64,000 nucleotides of DNA from Polyangiaceae bacterium (lineage in GTDB: Bacteria > Myxococcota_A > Polyangia > Polyangiales > Polyangiaceae), in assembly GCA_019637265.1 (NCBI GenBank), contig JAHBVY010000002.1, positions 124,001 through 188,000 of the forward strand, in the 5' to 3' direction. Positions 10,705-23,213 of the stretch are shown piece by piece. Each line of letters starts with the position of its first letter. The stretch's first letter is position 1. A program made the position numbers and the translations under genes. Under the pieces are notes generated by a model, which was not told the DNA's origin, searched no databases, and saw nothing but the letters and a program-made list of their open reading frames with translations.

Positions 10705-11412
10705 TTACTTTGATGAGCGCCGGCGGCGGGGCGATCGGGGCGAGGGCAGAGCGGGCGGCGCGCCGAGGTAGCCGTGGCTCAAGAACTCGTAGAGCTGGGT
10801 CGTCAGGGCCTCTGCGCTGTCCACCGAGAGGCCCAGGGTGACGACCTGGTTCAAGAGCTCCTTCAACGCCCCGACGGTGAGGTAAGCGAGCACGCGCGGC
10901 TCGCCGTCGCGCACGATGCCGAGGCGCTGCCCTTCACGCAGGCTCTCGGTGAGCAGCTGCACCACCTCGTCATAGAAGCTGTAGAGCTTGCGATCGAAGC
11001 CGGGGTCGACCCCCGCCGCGTCGGTGAACAAGATCTTCGTCATCTCGCGCTCGTGCAGCGCGAGGCTGATGATGGCGCGGATGTTGGCGCGCGTTTGCTC
11101 GGCCACGCTGCGCCGCGGGTCGTCCAGCACGATGCTGGAGATGGCCATCGAGATGCGGCTGCTGAAGCGATCGATCAGCTCGCTGAAGACGCTGCGCTTG
11201 TCCTCGAAGTAGAGGTAGAAGGTGCCGCGCGCGACGCCCGCCTCGGCCACGATGTGATCGATGGTGGTCTGGTGGTAGCCACGGCGCGCGAACACGGTGC
11301 GCGAGGCCTCGAGGATCTGCTGACGGCGCGCGTGCTTGTCGACGTGCGCCCGGCGCGGCTCGACCACCGCGGTCTCCTTGGCTTGCTTCGTGCGCGGACG
11401 GCGCGTCGCCAT
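10705..11412 (-). CDS. TetR/AcrR-family transcriptional regulator
   Basis: DNA-binding repressor with a small-molecule pocket. 235 residues. The helix-turn-helix lies at about 28-75 (RRQQILEASRTVFARRGYHQ, TTIDHIVAEAGVARGTFYLY, FEDKRSVFSELI), the canonical TetR_N pattern. The ligand-binding region (80-220) is not assignable; the ending is basic (SPRSPRRRRSSK), as is the start (ATRRPRTKQAK). Divergent from the activase operon starting at 11911; palindromes at 11763-11807 in the shared upstream region are plausible operators. FadR- or PaaR-type TetR proteins bind acyl-CoAs, which would suit a neighbour handling CoA thioesters, but this is inference. Confidence 0.9.
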   Translation of the reverse strand: MATRRPRTKQAKETAVVEPRRAHVDKHARRQQILEASRTVFARRGYHQTTIDHIVAEAGVARGTFYLYFEDKRSVFSELIDRFSSRISMAISSIVLDDPRRSVAEQTRANIRAIISLALHEREMTKILFTDAAGVDPGFDRKLYSFYDEVVQLLTESLREGQRLGIVRDGEPRVLAYLTVGALKELLNQVVTLGLSVDSAEALTTQLYEFLSHGYLGAPPALPSPRSPRRRRSSK

Positions 11413-11515
11413 GAGGGTGGTCTAGTGGAGCGCTGCCTGCGCGTCGACGGGATGGCCGCGAGCCCGCTCGAGGGCTGAAGTGGAGGCGCCGACGGAGCGC
11501 CTGAAGCCCGCTCTC

Positions 11516-11537
11516 GATCGGGGGGTTGGACGGGTAG
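11516..11537 (+). repeat. G-rich intergenic repeat copy
   Basis: GATCGGGGGGTTGGACGGG, plus orientation; near-identical to the copy at 24328. Confidence 0.7.
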
Positions 11538-11730
11538 TCACAGCGAAGCGCTGCGAGCGGAATGACGCTGACGTCACTGAAACGCGCGCGCACCTTCAAA
11601 CGCTGACCTAGTCGTCTCACTCATGTGGCTAAACCAGTGTGGCGCCCCTCAGCGCCATCCCACTGAAATCATTGAGAAATCTGAAGGGCTCCGGATCACG
11701 GCGGGCGCGCCGAGGGCCGCTTCACGAAGC

Positions 11731-11758
11731 TTGCGGCCTGGGGCCCGCATGATACATC
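11731..11758 (+). promoter_or_regulatory. Candidate promoter of the activase operon
   Basis: TTGCGG (11731-11736), a 16-base spacer and TACATC (11753-11758) form a weak sigma70-like pair in a locally AT-richer stretch, immediately upstream of the palindrome at 11763. The position suits repression by a TetR protein. Weak match to consensus. Confidence 0.3.
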
Positions 11759-11762
11759 AGGT

Positions 11763-11786
11763 CTCACTGACGCGAGCGTCAGTGAG
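11763..11786. promoter_or_regulatory. Perfect 11-bp-arm palindrome, candidate TetR operator
   Basis: CTCACTGACGC, two bases (GA), then its exact complement GCGTCAGTGAG. The size fits TetR-family operators, and the site lies between the divergent regulator and its probable target operon. Caution: the CTCACTGACG half-site belongs to a motif dispersed in this genome. Confidence 0.5.
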
Positions 11787-11807
11787 CGGCTCACTGGGGA
11801 GCCGCTC
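11784..11807. promoter_or_regulatory. Second palindrome overlapping the first
   Basis: GAGCGGCT, 8-base loop CACTGGGG, AGCCGCTC. It shares three bases with the 11763 palindrome, so the two cannot form as hairpins simultaneously; either a second operator half or an alternative RNA stem in the leader. Confidence 0.4.
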
Positions 11808-11910
11808 ATCGGTGAGCAGCGCATGGGACGGATCACGAACCGAGGGCGCGCTGGCTCACTGAAATCGGGCGCTCGCGGAGGCAGCCAGCGTGGCAACAGA
11901 GGGTGATGTG

Positions 11911-15660
<3,750 letters not shown>

Positions 15661-15685
15661 GCACCGACCACGGGGAGACCAAGCG

Positions 15686-17551
15686 ATGACACAGCAGATC
15701 GATCTAGGGAACAAGCGGAGCCTGCCGCTGGTGAGCGACTTCGACATGGACGCGGAGCTCGCGAAATTCGAGGCGGAGGAGCGCGCGCGCCTCGGCCTGG
15801 GCGAGGAGAAGCAGTGGATCGAGGACATGGTGAACCTCGGCTTCACCAAGCGCGAGAAGGGCAAGATCACGCTCTTGGTCGGCGGCCTGACGATGGCCCA
15901 CGACTTCTTGGTGGAGGGCGGCCTCAAGAGCCTCGGCTACAACGTGCTGGCGATGGACGTGCCGGACAACGCCGCGCTCCAGGTCGGTAAGGAGTTCGGC
16001 AACCGCGCCCAGTGCAACCCCACCTATTTCACCGTGGGTAACCTGGTGAAGTTCCTGATCGAGCTGCGCGACAAGAAGGGGATGGCCACCGCGGACATCA
16101 TCGATCAGTTCGTGTTCCTGACGGCTGGCGCCTGCGGGCCGTGTCGCTTCGGGATGTACGTCACGGAGTACCGCAAGGCGCTGCGCGACGCGGGCTTCGA
16201 CGGCTTCCGCGTGATGCTGTTCCAGCAGCAGGGTGGGCTGAGCCAGGCCACGGGGGAAGAGAGCGGGCTCGAGATGAACCCGAAGTTCTTCATCACCTTG
16301 GTGCGGAGCCTGCTGGCGGGCGACGTCATCAATGGCATGGCCTACCGCATCCGCCCCTACGAGCTGAACAAGGGCGACACGGACGCCGTCGTCGAGCGCG
16401 CCAAGCGCGAGTGCTACAGCGCCCTGGAGCAAGGCCATTCGGTGCTGGCGGCGCTTCACCGCAGCAAGCGCTGGTTCCGAGAGATCCCGGTGGACCGCCT
16501 GCGGCTCAAGCCCAAGGTCGCCATCATCGGTGAGTTCTGGGCGATGACGACGGAGGGTGACGGCAACTACGCGCTCCAGCGCTTCGTGGAGCAGGAGGGC
16601 GCGGAGTGTGACATCCAGTTCCTCACCGCCTGGCTGCTCTACAACATCTGGGAGGTCAGCTTCGACACCCAGAGCCGCCAAGGCCTGCGCGGGACGGACA
16701 GCGCCAAGCTGGGGCTCTCGGAGCTCGGCGAGTACGGCGTGTTCACGCGCCGCGTGGGGCTCTACGTGGCGGACAAGGCGCTGCGCGTCATCTTCCAGAC
16801 CTTCGCTCACGCCGTCGGCTTCTATGACTACCACCTGCCGGATATGGACCAGGTGGCTGACGTAGCCGCGCCGTTCTACAACAACGACCTCCGCGGCGGT
16901 GAGGGCCACATGGAGGTGGGTAAGCTCATCCTCAACGTGGTGAAGAACAAGGCGAACATGACGCTCAGCGTGAAGCCCTTCGGCTGCATGCCGAGCTCCA
17001 GCGTGAGCGACGGCGTGCAGTCGCTCATCAGCGAGCGCTTCCCCGGGACCATCTTCTGCGCGGTGGAGACCAGCGGGGATGGCGCGGTCAACTTCTACTC
17101 GCGGGTGCAGATGTACCTGTTCAAGGCCAAGCAGGCCGCGGCAGATGAGTTCCAGAAGGCGCTCACGGAGGCGGGCGTCACGGAGGAGGAGCTCCGCGCC
17201 TACCTCCAGGCGAACCCGAAGCTCGCGAGCGGCCTCGCGCGCTCGCCGCACCGCGCCGGCAGCACCGCGACAGACGTCGTCTACGACTTGGTGGACCGCA
17301 TGCGCACGCCGCGTCACCGCCGGGTGCTCCGCTCACTGGCGAAGAGCTACGGCTGGCTGCGCCAGAGCGCTCAGGGTCTCGTGACCGAGGGCCCCACGCG
17401 CGCCCGCGCGGCGGCGGAGGTGGGCGCGCAAGCGTCAGCCGAGCTGTTCGAGATCGCCAAGGAGAAGGCACCCGTCGCGGCCGCCTCGCTGCTGTCGCGG
17501 ATCCGGGGCCGCGCGGAGCAGCCGGTGGACGTGCCGCTCGCCGCGGAGTGA
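15686..17551 (+). CDS. 2-hydroxyacyl-CoA dehydratase / CoA-activase-related protein (COG3581-like)
   Basis: Probable [4Fe-4S] component working with the upstream activase. 621 residues. The HgdB/FldC-like region contains LTAGACGPCRFGMYVTEYRK, GEFWAMTTEGDGNYALQRF and VKPFGCMPSSSVSDGVQS; the Cys residues of CGPC and GCMPS are likely cluster ligands. The C-terminal 110 residues (after AGSTATDVVYDLVDRM) are helical and basic and look like an add-on. Begins 25 bases after the activase stop: a two-gene operon. Genuine substrate-specific dehydratase alpha/beta subunits are absent nearby, so calling it a dehydratase of a given acid would be unjustified. Confidence 0.85.
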   Translation: MTQQIDLGNKRSLPLVSDFDMDAELAKFEAEERARLGLGEEKQWIEDMVNLGFTKREKGKITLLVGGLTMAHDFLVEGGLKSLGYNVLAMDVPDNAALQVGKEFGNRAQCNPTYFTVGNLVKFLIELRDKKGMATADIIDQFVFLTAGACGPCRFGMYVTEYRKALRDAGFDGFRVMLFQQQGGLSQATGEESGLEMNPKFFITLVRSLLAGDVINGMAYRIRPYELNKGDTDAVVERAKRECYSALEQGHSVLAALHRSKRWFREIPVDRLRLKPKVAIIGEFWAMTTEGDGNYALQRFVEQEGAECDIQFLTAWLLYNIWEVSFDTQSRQGLRGTDSAKLGLSELGEYGVFTRRVGLYVADKALRVIFQTFAHAVGFYDYHLPDMDQVADVAAPFYNNDLRGGEGHMEVGKLILNVVKNKANMTLSVKPFGCMPSSSVSDGVQSLISERFPGTIFCAVETSGDGAVNFYSRVQMYLFKAKQAAADEFQKALTEAGVTEEELRAYLQANPKLASGLARSPHRAGSTATDVVYDLVDRMRTPRHRRVLRSLAKSYGWLRQSAQGLVTEGPTRARAAAEVGAQASAELFEIAKEKAPVAAASLLSRIRGRAEQPVDVPLAAE

Positions 17552-17654
17552 GGCGCGCCGCAGGGTGAGGCGCCGAGTGGTGTGCGGCGCCTGCAGCGCC
17601 GAGCGCTGACGCCCGCTGGTACCAACCCCCCCCTCCCCCTGAAGGAGTCGCTTC

Positions 17655-17679
17655 GAGGCCAGGCCCAGTGCCTGGCCTC
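17655..17679 (+). terminator. Strong hairpin after the activase operon
   Basis: GAGGCCAGGC, 5-base loop CCAGT, GCCTGGCCTC: a perfect 10-bp stem about 100 bases after the operon stop. No U-tract follows, so factor-independent termination is uncertain; it may protect the 3' end or assist Rho. Confidence 0.5.
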
Positions 17680-17821
17680 ACGGCGTTCCTCGGTCGGTGT
17701 GTGGCTGCGAATGAGGCACTTCGAGCGTCGCTCGCGCGTGGCCCTGAGCACCGTTTGCTAGCGGCTTGCGGACCCTCGGCGCGGCGCGTATGAGCGCCAG
17801 CGCTCCTTCAGAAGGTCCGCC

Positions 17822-19033
17822 ATGAGCAGCAAAGATCGCATCATCCTCCACATCGCTGGCCCCGACCGCCCGGGCATCACCGCCCGCCTGGCGGAGGTGA
17901 TCGCGACGGAGCGCGCGCGCCTGGTCAACATCGGTCAGTCGGTGCTCCACGGTTACCTCAACCTGAGCGCGGTGGTCGACCTGCCGACGACGTCAGGTGC
18001 CCTGCGCGCCATCCTGTTCTCCGTCAGCGCCTTGGGCCTCAAGGTGGACGTCAGCCCCTTCACGGCGGAGATGGAGAAGACGCAGGCGGCGCCGCACAGC
18101 GCGCTGTGCATCAGCTTCCTCGGCGCGCTGGGTGACGGCTCCTCGCTCGCGAAGATCACCGGTTACATCGCGAGTAAAGATCTCAGCATCCGGCAGATCC
18201 GCCCGCTGTCCGACGACGGGATGAGCGGCGTGGAGCTGATCGCCGACGTGGACGATCGTGAGCTGAGCGAGGGGGAGATCCACAGTATCCGCGGGGATTT
18301 GCTGCTCATGAGCCGCGACCTCCAGGTGGACATGGCGGTGCAGAAGGACGACATCTTCCGCCGCAACCGGCGGCTCGTGTGCATGGACGTGGACTCCACC
18401 TTCGTGAAGGGCGAGCTCATCGACGAGCTGGCGGAGCTGGCGGGCGTGAAGGATCGCGTGGCGGAGATCACGCGGCGCGCGATGGCGGGCGAGCTCGACT
18501 TCTCCGAGGCGCTGCGGGAGCGCGTGCGGCTGCTCCGGGGGCTGCCCATCGAGCAAGCAAGGGGGCTGGGGGAGCGCTTCGAGCTGAACCCCGGCGCCGC
18601 CACCTTCGTGAAGATCTTGAAGAGCCTGGGTTTCCGCGTGGGTTTGGTGAGCGGCGGCTTCGACTTCTTCGTCGACGAGCTGCGCCAGCGTTTTGCCCTG
18701 GATTTCGCGTTCGCCAACGAGCTCGAGGTGGAGGGAGGGAAGCTGACGGGTGAGGTGACCGGCACCGTGGTGGACCCGCAGCGCAAGGCACAGCTGCTCA
18801 AGGACATGGCCAAGACCTATGAGGTGCGCCTCGAGCAGACGGTCGCCATCGGTGATGGCGCCAACGACATCTTCATGCTGCAGACGGCGGGGCTCGGCAT
18901 CGCCTACCGCGCCAAGCCGAAGCTCCAAGAGGTGGCGGACATGAGCCTGAACCACAACCAGGGCCGCCTGGACGCGCTGCTCCACCTGATGGGCTTCACC
19001 GCGCAAGAGCTGGCGGGCTTCGCCTGCTGCTAG
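17822..19033 (+). CDS. serB: Phosphoserine phosphatase with N-terminal ACT domains
   Basis: Last step of serine biosynthesis: phosphoserine to serine. 403 residues. Residues 1-165 form two ACT-like domains (RIILHIAGPDRPGITARLAE and ALCISFLGALGDGSSLAKIT), likely sensing an amino acid. The HAD phosphatase follows with VCMDVDSTFVKGELIDELA (nucleophile Asp189, acid Asp191), RVGLVSGGFDFF and VAIGDGANDIFML (Mg2+ Asp). AGAAGG precedes the ATG by six bases. Stands alone between the activase operon and a convergent lipoprotein gene three bases away. Confidence 0.95.
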   Translation: MSSKDRIILHIAGPDRPGITARLAEVIATERARLVNIGQSVLHGYLNLSAVVDLPTTSGALRAILFSVSALGLKVDVSPFTAEMEKTQAAPHSALCISFLGALGDGSSLAKITGYIASKDLSIRQIRPLSDDGMSGVELIADVDDRELSEGEIHSIRGDLLLMSRDLQVDMAVQKDDIFRRNRRLVCMDVDSTFVKGELIDELAELAGVKDRVAEITRRAMAGELDFSEALRERVRLLRGLPIEQARGLGERFELNPGAATFVKILKSLGFRVGLVSGGFDFFVDELRQRFALDFAFANELEVEGGKLTGEVTGTVVDPQRKAQLLKDMAKTYEVRLEQTVAIGDGANDIFMLQTAGLGIAYRAKPKLQEVADMSLNHNQGRLDALLHLMGFTAQELAGFACC

Positions 19034-19036
19034 CGT

Positions 19037-20257
19037 CTAGCCCTTCCATCGAGCGGCGACGGCGCTGAGCGCCATCGGCAGCGCCCCGAAGTGCGCGCAG
19101 TGGTCGAGCTTGCCGTTGCCGGCGTAGCCGCGGGTGTGAAGCGCGCCTTGGCTCCAGAACTCGATCAGCTCGAGGCCCAGCGGGTCGAGGCGCCGCGCGC
19201 GCACCGGCTCCCCTCCCAGCGCGTCGATGAGCCAACGCGTGGTCTCGGTGGTGGAGGCGTAGCTCGAGGTGGGGATCGAGGAGTAGCTGACGAACATGAA
19301 GCGCTCACCGCGCACGGCGCGGCGCGCGAAGGCGACGAAGGGCTCGAGCCGCGCGGCGCGCGCCGTGAGATCGCGCGAGCCATGGAAGCTGTCGATCAAG
19401 ATCACCGCGTCGATCTCCGCGCCGAGCCGCATGGAGTCAGGCTGCGCCAAGATCTCACCGATGGCCTCGAAGCCGCGGCTCCAACCGACCAGCGCCAGGC
19501 GCCGGAGCTTCACCGGGCGCGCCGCCTTGCGGGTCGCGACCTTGAGCGCGCCCTCGAGCAGCTCCGCGAACAGGCGCCCATCTCGAAAAGGGGGACCGTA
19601 GGCGGCGCCGATGCCGAGGCTCACGCCGAGCAGCGCCAGCTCTTCACCCGTACGCCTGACTTCTTTTCCGGCGGGGCGCTGACCATGGAAGTGCACCACC
19701 AAGTCGAGCTCACCCTCAGGCCCCAGCGTGAGGCGCCGCGGGAGCAAGAGCTGCCCCATGGGGCGCACGTGGACGAACGGATCGTGGAGGCCGAAGCCCG
19801 GGTCGCTGGCCTCACAGGGCAGCACGCCGCCGCGCTCCTCCACGCTCCGCATGTACTGGAGCTCCTTCGCCGGTGGCGCGTCGCGCCAGCCGCTCGGCAG
19901 CGGCTCGAAGCTGCGTTGCGTGACCTGAAACGGACGCCCGGGGCTCAGTGGATCCGGCAGCGAGGTCGGGTGTGGCGCAGTCGTACGCGCCGCAGACGCT
20001 GAAGCGCTCCCTGGAGGCGCCGCGAGCGCGGCGTCGACCTGCCCCGCGCCTTCGCCGTGCGCTGCACCAGGCGCACCCGCGCGCTCTGAAGTGCCGCCGG
20101 AGGCCGTGGGCGCCGAAGCGCCACCCGCTGCGCTCACGGACACCGTCGCACCATTGGCTGAGCGTGGTGCATCGTCGCAGCCCAGCGCGCTCCCCAAGCC
20201 AAGCACCGCGCTCACGCGGAGCGCGATGCGGCGCAGGGACGCTCGACGGGGACGCAC
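19037..20257 (-). CDS. Putative secreted alpha/beta-hydrolase-like protein
   Basis: Function unknown. 406 residues from GTG 20257. The N-terminus has a basic region, a hydrophobic stretch (ALRVSAVLGLGSALGC) and Cys27, probably a lipoprotein signal although the lipobox is imperfect (A-L-G-C); about 90 Ala/Ser/Gly/Pro-rich residues follow. The globular part has LDLVVHFHGQRPAG (an HG oxyanion-type motif), LALVGWSRGFEAI (GxSxG nucleophile elbow) and AVILIDSFHGSRD, consistent with an alpha/beta hydrolase. The segment HTRGYAGNGKLDHCAHFGAL near the C-terminus could supply the His. Divergent from 20287 with only 29 bases between start codons. Confidence 0.7.
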   Translation of the reverse strand: MRPRRASLRRIALRVSAVLGLGSALGCDDAPRSANGATVSVSAAGGASAPTASGGTSERAGAPGAAHGEGAGQVDAALAAPPGSASASAARTTAPHPTSLPDPLSPGRPFQVTQRSFEPLPSGWRDAPPAKELQYMRSVEERGGVLPCEASDPGFGLHDPFVHVRPMGQLLLPRRLTLGPEGELDLVVHFHGQRPAGKEVRRTGEELALLGVSLGIGAAYGPPFRDGRLFAELLEGALKVATRKAARPVKLRRLALVGWSRGFEAIGEILAQPDSMRLGAEIDAVILIDSFHGSRDLTARAARLEPFVAFARRAVRGERFMFVSYSSIPTSSYASTTETTRWLIDALGGEPVRARRLDPLGLELIEFWSQGALHTRGYAGNGKLDHCAHFGALPMALSAVAARWKG

Positions 20258-20286
20258 GGCGCTAGAGTGTCGTATAGCTCGCCCCC

Positions 20287-21048
20287 ATGAAAGGCCCTGG
20301 CCTCAAGCGGAAGCTCTCCCTGCGCATCGTCCACCAAGGCGAGGAGATCACCGGGCTCGCGCCGCTCGCGTTGGAGCGCGCAACGAAGGGCAGCCGCCCC
20401 GGCAGCGAGGATCATCGCGCGTTGATCCACACGCTGGCCACCGTGGCGGGCTACGCCGCGCGCCAGACGATGCCGCCCTCCGCGGCGCGCCTGATGCTGA
20501 GTCAACTGGAGGTCGCGCACGCCTGGGTGATCGGCGCCGCGAGCACCTCCCACGTGAGCAAGGCGCGCAGTGAGGCCTTCGAGTCGATCGTCGCGGCGGA
20601 GAAGCGCACCACCGAGAGCGTGAGCCAATCCATGGCGCTGATGAAGCGCAAGGCGGAGACCGGCCTCGATCGCCACGCAGCCACCGTGGTGCTGCGCTAC
20701 GCGGCGCTGGCCGCCAACTACGCCTGCGGCGCCACCATCCTCACCCTGGATGCCGTCAGTGATCCGACCAAAGGCCTGAACCTGGTCACCCAAGCGGCCG
20801 GTGCCGTCAGCTACCAGCGCCTGGCGCTCGGCCCGGCGCTCGGCAGCGAGCTGCGCGCCGCCGCGTGGTCGCAAGCCGAGTGGGAGGCCTCGCGCCGCGG
20901 CGCCCCGGACGTGTACCCCGCCGGCGCGCTCGCCGTGCAGCTGTTCCACGAGTTCTTGGGCGCCCAGTGGAAAGACCAGAGCGACGGCATGCGGAGCTAC
21001 TTCGAGGACTTCATCAACTGGGCGCTGCCGCACCTGGCGCCGAGTTGA
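20287..21048 (+). CDS. Hypothetical helical protein
   Basis: Not recognised. 253 residues, no signal peptide or clear membrane segment, mostly amphipathic helices. A short basic beta-like N-terminus (KRKLSLRIVHQGEEITGLAPLALE) is followed by helices including MALMKRKAETGLDRHAATVV and AALAANYACGATILTLDAV, ending EFLGAQWKDQSDGMRSYFED. No catalytic motif. Shares a 29-base divergent start region with the secreted hydrolase-like gene. Confidence 0.7.
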   Translation: MKGPGLKRKLSLRIVHQGEEITGLAPLALERATKGSRPGSEDHRALIHTLATVAGYAARQTMPPSAARLMLSQLEVAHAWVIGAASTSHVSKARSEAFESIVAAEKRTTESVSQSMALMKRKAETGLDRHAATVVLRYAALAANYACGATILTLDAVSDPTKGLNLVTQAAGAVSYQRLALGPALGSELRAAAWSQAEWEASRRGAPDVYPAGALAVQLFHEFLGAQWKDQSDGMRSYFEDFINWALPHLAPS

Positions 21049-21086
21049 TGCGCCGCCGGGAGCACGCCGAATGGCGAGGGTTGCCC

Positions 21087-21107
21087 GGGCGGGTTTGAAA
21101 CCCGCCC
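21087..21107. repeat. REP-like palindrome at a convergent gene end
   Basis: GGGCGGGTTT, one base, AAACCCGCCC (perfect 10-bp arms), followed by CCTAC. Lies between two converging genes. A near-identical copy is at 47736, also between converging genes. Could act as bidirectional terminator or 3' end stabiliser. Confidence 0.75.
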
Positions 21108-21165
21108 CTACCAAGCGACTGGAGCGCTGACGTTCCGCGGAGTCGTCGCGTGGACGGCGCGGCGA

Positions 21166-21828
21166 TCAGCGCTTGCGCGCCAGGGTCAGGCCGTCACCTA
21201 CGGGCAGCATGCTCTGGGTCACCCGCGCATCGCGGTGGATCTTCTGGTTCAGCGCGCGGATGGCGAGGGTGCTCGCCTCTTGGTCGGTTGGATCAGCCAC
21301 CTGACCTTCCCACAGCACGTTGTCGATCACCACCAGGCCCCCGGGGCGGAGCAGCTCGAGGCAGGCCTCGTAGTACGTGTCGTAGCCCGGCTTGTCCGCG
21401 TCGATGAAGGCGAAATCGTAGCTGCCCGCCTCCCCCGCGGCGAGCCGCGCCGCGAGCGTCTCCGCTGCTGGGGCGATCACCAGCTCCACCTTCTCGGCGA
21501 CGCCCGCCGCCGCGAAATAGCGCCGCGCGATCTGGGTGTACTCGTCGCTCACGTCGCACGCGAGCAGGCGCCCATCCGGCGGCAAGCTGAGCGCGACGCG
21601 GAGCGCGCTGTAACCCGTGAACACCCCCACCTCGATGGCGCGCCGCGCGCCGATCAGCTCCACCAAGAGGCCCATCAACTGCCCCTGCTCCGGAGAGATC
21701 TGCATGGCATGGCGCGGGTGGGACGCCGTCTCCTCGCGCAGCACCGTGAGCAGCTCCGGCTCACGCAGCGAGTGCTGGAGCAGGTAGTCGTAGACGGCGT
21801 CCGAGAGACCCAAGCTGCGGGTTGACAT
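21166..21828 (-). CDS. Class I SAM-dependent O-methyltransferase (COMT/CCoAOMT-like)
   Basis: Methylates a hydroxyl of a small, usually catechol-type, substrate using S-adenosylmethionine and a divalent metal. 220 residues. SAM motif I is in GARRAIEVGVFTGYSALRVA; the acidic metal site is FAFIDADKPGYDTYYE; LLRPGGLVVIDNVLWEGQV follows. The N-terminal helix has HAMQISPEQGQLMGLLVELI, typical of the family. Natural substrate unknown; no biosynthetic cluster surrounds it. Confidence 0.92.
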   Translation of the reverse strand: MSTRSLGLSDAVYDYLLQHSLREPELLTVLREETASHPRHAMQISPEQGQLMGLLVELIGARRAIEVGVFTGYSALRVALSLPPDGRLLACDVSDEYTQIARRYFAAAGVAEKVELVIAPAAETLAARLAAGEAGSYDFAFIDADKPGYDTYYEACLELLRPGGLVVIDNVLWEGQVADPTDQEASTLAIRALNQKIHRDARVTQSMLPVGDGLTLARKR

Positions 21829-21865
21829 GGGCTGCTTGTAGCACGCGGACTATGCGGTGCGATCG

Positions 21866-22975
21866 TCAGTCAGCCAGCGTGTCGACCCAGCTGGGGTCGC
21901 GGCTCAGCATGGCGCGTAGCCAGCTCGTGTACGGCACGCCGTTCACTTCGTGGTCGTAGAAGCGCGGCACCGCGGTGTGGTGATCCCCGTTGACGAAGAA
22001 GCGCTTGAAGCGTTGGGGGTAGGCCGTGTGCAGCTTGTCAGTTTCACTGATGAGGAGCGCTTTGAAGTCCAGCGGGTCGATCGATAAGAAGGGACCACTG
22101 ACTATCTCGTCCTCGTAAGCGGAGAACACGCCGACGCGCAGGGTGGGATCGCGCTCGAGCGCCCAGCCTATCACCTGGGTGAACTGCCCCTCTCGACACG
22201 CTTCACACGAGGGCGGCACCAGCGACCCGAAGCCCCACTCCTCCTTCATGAGCGCGAGCGTTTGAGGGCGCTCCGGGTTGGTCAGGCCGAGGCCCGCGTC
22301 ATTGATGACGTCGAGCGGCGTGGTCGGCCACTTTAGCCGCACCAGCAAGGTGCCCAGGATGGTGCCGTAGCCGCCCGCGCTGGTGCCCGCCAACACCACC
22401 CGGCGCGGCTCGGGGAAGCGCTCCTTCACCACGTCGAGCGCGGCGGAGAGGTTCACGAGCCCCCGGTGATATCGTACGCCCTCCTCATCTTCCATCTGCG
22501 TGTCACCGGTGAACACCGAGCCATCGCAGTAGGCGATGTGCGCGACGTTGTAGCCCGGCATCACGCTCCGCTCGTGCTGCTCGTCCATCACGCTATGGGT
22601 CGGCACGAGGACGCTCGTGGCGCTCTGCGCGGCACAAAACTCCGACCAGCAGGCGCCGCCCCCCTGGAGGAAAATCAGTAGATCTTCCGAGTCGCGCTCA
22701 CGGATCCCGAAGCGATACGGCGCGCCGCGCAGACAGATGGGCCCCTCCTCATCCACCGCGAACTCGACGCCGAAGTGGCCCTCACCCAAGTCGGTGACGG
22801 CGCTCGGCTCGAAGCGATCGAAGTAGCGATCGACCCCGAGGCTTCGTAGCTCATCCACCGCCGCCTGGTCGAAGCCGGGAGTCGGCTGCGCGCCCTCTTC
22901 CGGCTCAGACTCCCCACACGCAGCGGTGAGCCAACCGAGCGCGATGACGGGCAATAGATGTAAGCGAGACCTCAC
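21866..22975 (-). CDS. Pectinacetylesterase/Notum-like lipoprotein
   Basis: Secreted alpha/beta-hydrolase-fold carboxylesterase. 369 residues from GTG 22975, which has AGGGG upstream and yields a clean lipoprotein signal (LLPVIALGWLTAAC). The oxyanion region is LLIFLQGGGACWSEFCA, the nucleophile RRVVLAGTSAGGYGTILG (GTSAGG), and the catalytic His probably lies in FFVNGDHHTAVPRFYDH. Cys pairs (CAAQ; CEAC) suggest export. An upstream ATG at 23086 would bury the signal peptide. The codons ISETDK are written with the dispersed TCAGTGAAACTGA motif (22036-22052). Pectin as substrate is not implied; family members deacylate other polymers and proteins. Confidence 0.85.
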   Translation of the reverse strand: MRSRLHLLPVIALGWLTAACGESEPEEGAQPTPGFDQAAVDELRSLGVDRYFDRFEPSAVTDLGEGHFGVEFAVDEEGPICLRGAPYRFGIRERDSEDLLIFLQGGGACWSEFCAAQSATSVLVPTHSVMDEQHERSVMPGYNVAHIAYCDGSVFTGDTQMEDEEGVRYHRGLVNLSAALDVVKERFPEPRRVVLAGTSAGGYGTILGTLLVRLKWPTTPLDVINDAGLGLTNPERPQTLALMKEEWGFGSLVPPSCEACREGQFTQVIGWALERDPTLRVGVFSAYEDEIVSGPFLSIDPLDFKALLISETDKLHTAYPQRFKRFFVNGDHHTAVPRFYDHEVNGVPYTSWLRAMLSRDPSWVDTLAD

Positions 22976-23213
22976 AGCCCCTGAGTTTACCAGCCGAGCG
23001 ACCGAGGGTGTGATCGAGATCGATCTCCAGCGCTGCCCGCGCGCCAAATGACTGCCACGTGACTGCCAAGTGACTTGGGAGCTCACGCGCCTGGCTCAGC
23101 GCGACACCGCGCTCGACACCCTGCGCGCGACCCCTCAGAACCGCTCAGCTCCGAGCCGAGCGCCGCACAGCTCCGCGGTTGACCTCGCCGCGCGGCTCGG
23201 CTGTGCTCTCGGC

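Larger units (their letters stand above)
11413..11910. other. Divergent regulatory region, TetR gene / activase operon
   Basis: About 500 bases without a gene. It contains a G-rich intergenic repeat (11516-11537), several TCACTGA motifs (for example 11575, 11662, 11763, 11780, 11860), two overlapping palindromes (11763-11807) and a candidate plus-strand promoter just upstream of them. Confidence 0.6.
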
